64,000 bases of DNA, taken from positions 1,984,001-2,048,000 of the forward strand of contig NZ_JAMGBB010000001.1 in assembly GCF_023516505.1 (NCBI RefSeq), read 5' to 3'. The DNA is from Sphingomonas brevis (GTDB lineage: Bacteria > Pseudomonadota > Alphaproteobacteria > Sphingomonadales > Sphingomonadaceae). How positions within the stretch are numbered: the stretch's first letter is position 1; every line of letters begins with the position of its first letter. Below the pieces are notes generated by a model, which saw only the letters and a program-made list of their open reading frames with translations, made no database searches and was not told the DNA's origin. Of this stretch, positions 62,553-64,000 are shown in pieces. The position numbers were made by a program, and so were the translations under genes.

Positions 62553-62888
62553 GTTTTGTTTTATCCGGATTTTCTATCTGGGTCATTTATGGACACTCTG
62601 TCGATTTCATTCCCAGGACGCAACCTAAATTGAGATGGATCGAAGTCCAGGCAAAGGTGGGCGACGACGAGATTGCTATCGGTCAAATCCACCAGGATTT
62701 GGCGTGCTGCGAACGAAAATTTCAGCGAATGGCGGTGAAAGCGCTCTTAGCTCAGCTTCCCGGGCCGAGAAAGTAGCGATATCGGGGCTGTCGTTGAGTC
62801 CAGCGCGGTTTCGAGCGAAGCGTGATTGCTTGGCGATTGCTGAGGCTCGACCGCGTAGTTGATCTACATGGCCAAGTATTTGAAAACT
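62553..62888. other. dcm upstream region with candidate operator
   Basis: A 336-bp gap at the right end of the island, with no gene I can support. The inverted repeat GACACTCTGTC (62592-62602) lies about 40 bases before the dcm start. It resembles in form the GGACA/TGTCC operator bound by the N-terminal HTH of M.SsoII-type enzymes. A short ORF at 62635-62862 has no coding character. Excision-related arm sites might also lie here. Confidence 0.4.
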
Positions 62889-62935
62889 ATGGAGCGGGCG
62901 AAGGGATTCGAACCCTCGACCCCAACCTTGGCAAG
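62889..62935 (-). repeat. Right attachment site inside tRNA-Gly
   Basis: The second 47-bp copy of the direct repeat, forming the 3' half of the intact tRNA. The identity with the left copy ends at the edge of the anticodon loop (62935), which suggests strand exchange in or near the anticodon loop. Confidence 0.92.
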
Positions 62936-62964
62936 GTTGTGCTCTACCCCTGAGCTACGCCCGC
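62890..62964 (-). tRNA. tRNA-Gly (GCC anticodon)
   Basis: A complete 75-base tRNA on the minus strand with encoded CCA. It folds with a 7-bp acceptor stem (GCGGGCG/CGCCCGC), discriminator T, D arm GCTC...GAGC, anticodon stem AACCT/AGGTT with loop TGCCA and anticodon GCC, and T arm GAGGG-TTCGAAT-CCCTT. Its 3' half belongs to the integrated island; the 5' half is chromosomal. It reads GGC and GGT glycine codons. Confidence 0.95.
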
Positions 62965-63128
62965 TCTGGCGCTAAGCCGGAGGGCCGGCACGCTTCATGC
63001 GTGCTGCTCAACGGCTAGGGTGGAGCGGGCGCCTAGCATTGCCTCTTGGGTCACGCAACCCCAAAGCCGCGCCTTGCCGCGCTCCTCACCGAAGCCCATA
63101 TGCGAAGACCATCGACGAGGAGTATTCC

Positions 63129-64000
63129 GTGGCGACACTGGGCGTGACCGAGGACGAACGCACGGCGATCGAGCGCTTCCAGCGCCAGGTGATCGAACCG
63201 TCGATGTCGAGCCTGGTCATCCTCGACTTCTGGGCGGAGTGGTGCGGGCCCTGCAAGCAGCTCGGGCCGATCCTCGACAAGGTCGCGGCCGAATATGCGG
63301 ACAAGGGCGTGATCCTGGCCAAGATCGACGTGGACCAGGACAAGCTGATTGCCGCCCAGTTTCGAGTACAGTCGATTCCGACGGTCTATGCCCTATTCCA
63401 GGGCCAGCCGGTCGCCGATCTCACTAACTATCGTTCGGAAGGCCAGCTCAGGAAGGTCCTCGACCAGCTGCTGGCCCAGCTGCCGGTAAAGGGCGAAGCC
63501 CAAAACCTAGCGGACCAAGTCGAGCCGTTGATTGCCATGGCCGAGGAGATATTGGCAGACGGCGACCCGTCCCGCGCGGAGAATGTTTTCAGCCAGATAC
63601 GCGAGATGGACGCCGCAAACCCGGTCGTGCTTGGCGGCCTCGCGCGGGCGATGATCGCAGGCGGCAAAGCGGACGAGGCCCGGAGCCTGCTGGATTCGCT
63701 CGGCGATGAGCAAAGAAAGCATCCGGCGGTTTCGCGGGCTCTGGCCATGCTGGAAATTGCGGCGGCACCGGCGGCCGATGTGTCGGCCGAGGAGGCGCGA
63801 CTCGCCGCCAACCCCGATGACCATGAGGCCCGCTTCGCCATTGCCCAGGCGCGAATGGCGGCCGGCGATCGCGATGCCGCCGCCAATGCATTGCTGGATC
63901 TGATCTCGCGCGACCGGGATTGGAACGACGGAGCGGCCCGGGCCCGATTGCTCCAGATATTGGAGGCGGCCGGCCTCGAGGATCCCTGGGCCCGGGTGCA
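63129..64000 (+). CDS. Thioredoxin/TPR-domain protein (YbbN-like), partial
   Basis: The reading frame from GTG 63129 (VATLGVTEDERTAIERF) is open to the window end, so the C-terminus is missing. The thioredoxin domain has DFWAEWCGPCKQLGPILDK with an intact CGPC active site, then AKIDVDQDK and the cis-Pro QSIPTVYALFQG. From about residue 120 TPR-like helices follow (AEEILADGDPSRAENVFSQI, AQARMAAGDRDAAANALLDL), as in the co-chaperone YbbN/CnoX. GAGGAG seven bases upstream sets the start. It is the first chromosomal gene right of the island. Confidence 0.92.
   Translation, partial: MATLGVTEDERTAIERFQRQVIEPSMSSLVILDFWAEWCGPCKQLGPILDKVAAEYADKGVILAKIDVDQDKLIAAQFRVQSIPTVYALFQGQPVADLTNYRSEGQLRKVLDQLLAQLPVKGEAQNLADQVEPLIAMAEEILADGDPSRAENVFSQIREMDAANPVVLGGLARAMIAGGKADEARSLLDSLGDEQRKHPAVSRALAMLEIAAAPAADVSAEEARLAANPDDHEARFAIAQARMAAGDRDAAANALLDLISRDRDWNDGAARARLLQILEAAGLEDPWARV

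Larger units (their letters stand above)
45576..62935. mobile_element. Genomic island integrated in tRNA-Gly(GCC)
   Basis: Two copies of a 47-bp direct repeat (45576-45622 and 62889-62935) delimit a 17.3-kb insertion. The repeat is the 3' part of tRNA-Gly from the anticodon loop to the encoded CCA. The island has a tyrosine integrase, an AlpA-like HTH, a RepA-like ATPase, several orphan genes and a seven-gene restriction/defence locus. There are no relaxase, type IV secretion or capsid genes, so it resembles a satellite-like or helper-dependent element. Its centre (about 48.6-53.8 kb) looks AT-richer than the chromosome. Removal would leave one intact tRNA and join the B2-like gene region to the thioredoxin gene. 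Confidence 0.92.

Noticed and set aside
62635-62862. 75-codon ORF at the right end of the island
   Set aside because: No ribosome binding site, Ser/Arg-rich composition and no recognisable domain; it overlaps the likely dcm regulatory region.

Overview
The window looks like chromosomal DNA of a sphingomonad (Alphaproteobacteria, Sphingomonadales). This is inferred from the high GC, the rnd-lptC-lptA-lptB-rpoN order, COQ9 and ubiquinol-cytochrome c chaperone (CBP3) proteins, a ribB gene with an N-terminal HTH, a spinster-type MFS beside a TonB-dependent receptor, and short palindromic repeats built on a GACCGCTTTCGACCCATTGCGGTC-like core. No 16S gene is present, so the genus cannot be given.

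Layout. 0-4.7 kb: nadE, a META-domain lipoprotein, gltX, a TonB-like protein and a small membrane protein. 4.7-10.9 kb: a riboflavin cluster (ribD, ribE ... ribB, ribH), split in the middle by four cargo genes (amidohydrolase, membrane protein, PilZ, P-loop protein) with palindromic repeats between them. 10.9-20 kb: old yellow enzyme, EamA transporter, COQ9, feoAB with a Fur-like box, ssb, yceD, CBP3 chaperone, bamE, kynA and a kynureninase-like gene. 20-25.4 kb: a TetR-controlled uptake module (TonB-dependent receptor, alpha/beta hydrolase, MFS) with a clean inverted-repeat operator. 25.4-36 kb: exported Tyr-rich protein, fasciclin lipoprotein, then dnaN, recF, a DEAD-box helicase and gyrB. 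36-40 kb: rpoN and the Lpt/RNase D operon. 40-45.4 kb: a double cold-shock-domain protein with an RGG/Gly-rich tail, amidohydrolase, ATP-dependent DNA ligase, rpmG and an orphan lasso-peptide B2-like protein.

45.58-62.94 kb is a 17.3-kb integrative genomic island inserted in tRNA-Gly(GCC). A 47-bp direct repeat (3' half of the tRNA including the CCA) marks both ends. The intact tRNA is at the right end, while the tyrosine integrase, an AlpA-like HTH protein and a RepA-like AAA ATPase are at the left end. No conjugation or virion genes are seen. The middle carries lower-GC orphan genes, including a 40-residue membrane peptide with a strong ribosome binding site and its own terminator.

The right half of the island holds the most interesting locus: a compact, translationally coupled operon AIPR - SNF2 helicase - stand-alone EcoRII-N DNA-recognition domain - GHKL (MutL/MORC-like) ATPase - HNH nuclease. 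It converges on a vsr-dcm pair. The EcoRII-N protein keeps the SANDTG, HQ and TRNE-R signatures of the EcoRII effector domain but has no nuclease domain. The methyltransferase is closely Dcm-like, including its target-recognition region. The simplest model is a multi-subunit restriction system in which site recognition (CCWGG-like, methylation-sensitive), translocation (SNF2), an ATP-gated clamp (GHKL) and cutting (HNH) sit on separate polypeptides. Dcm would protect self DNA, Vsr would repair 5mC deamination, and AIPR would be an added abortive-infection component. GHKL/SNF2 restriction operons have been predicted computationally; I know of no experimental description of this gene set.

62.9-64 kb: the tRNA and a thioredoxin/TPR (YbbN-like) gene that runs off the window.
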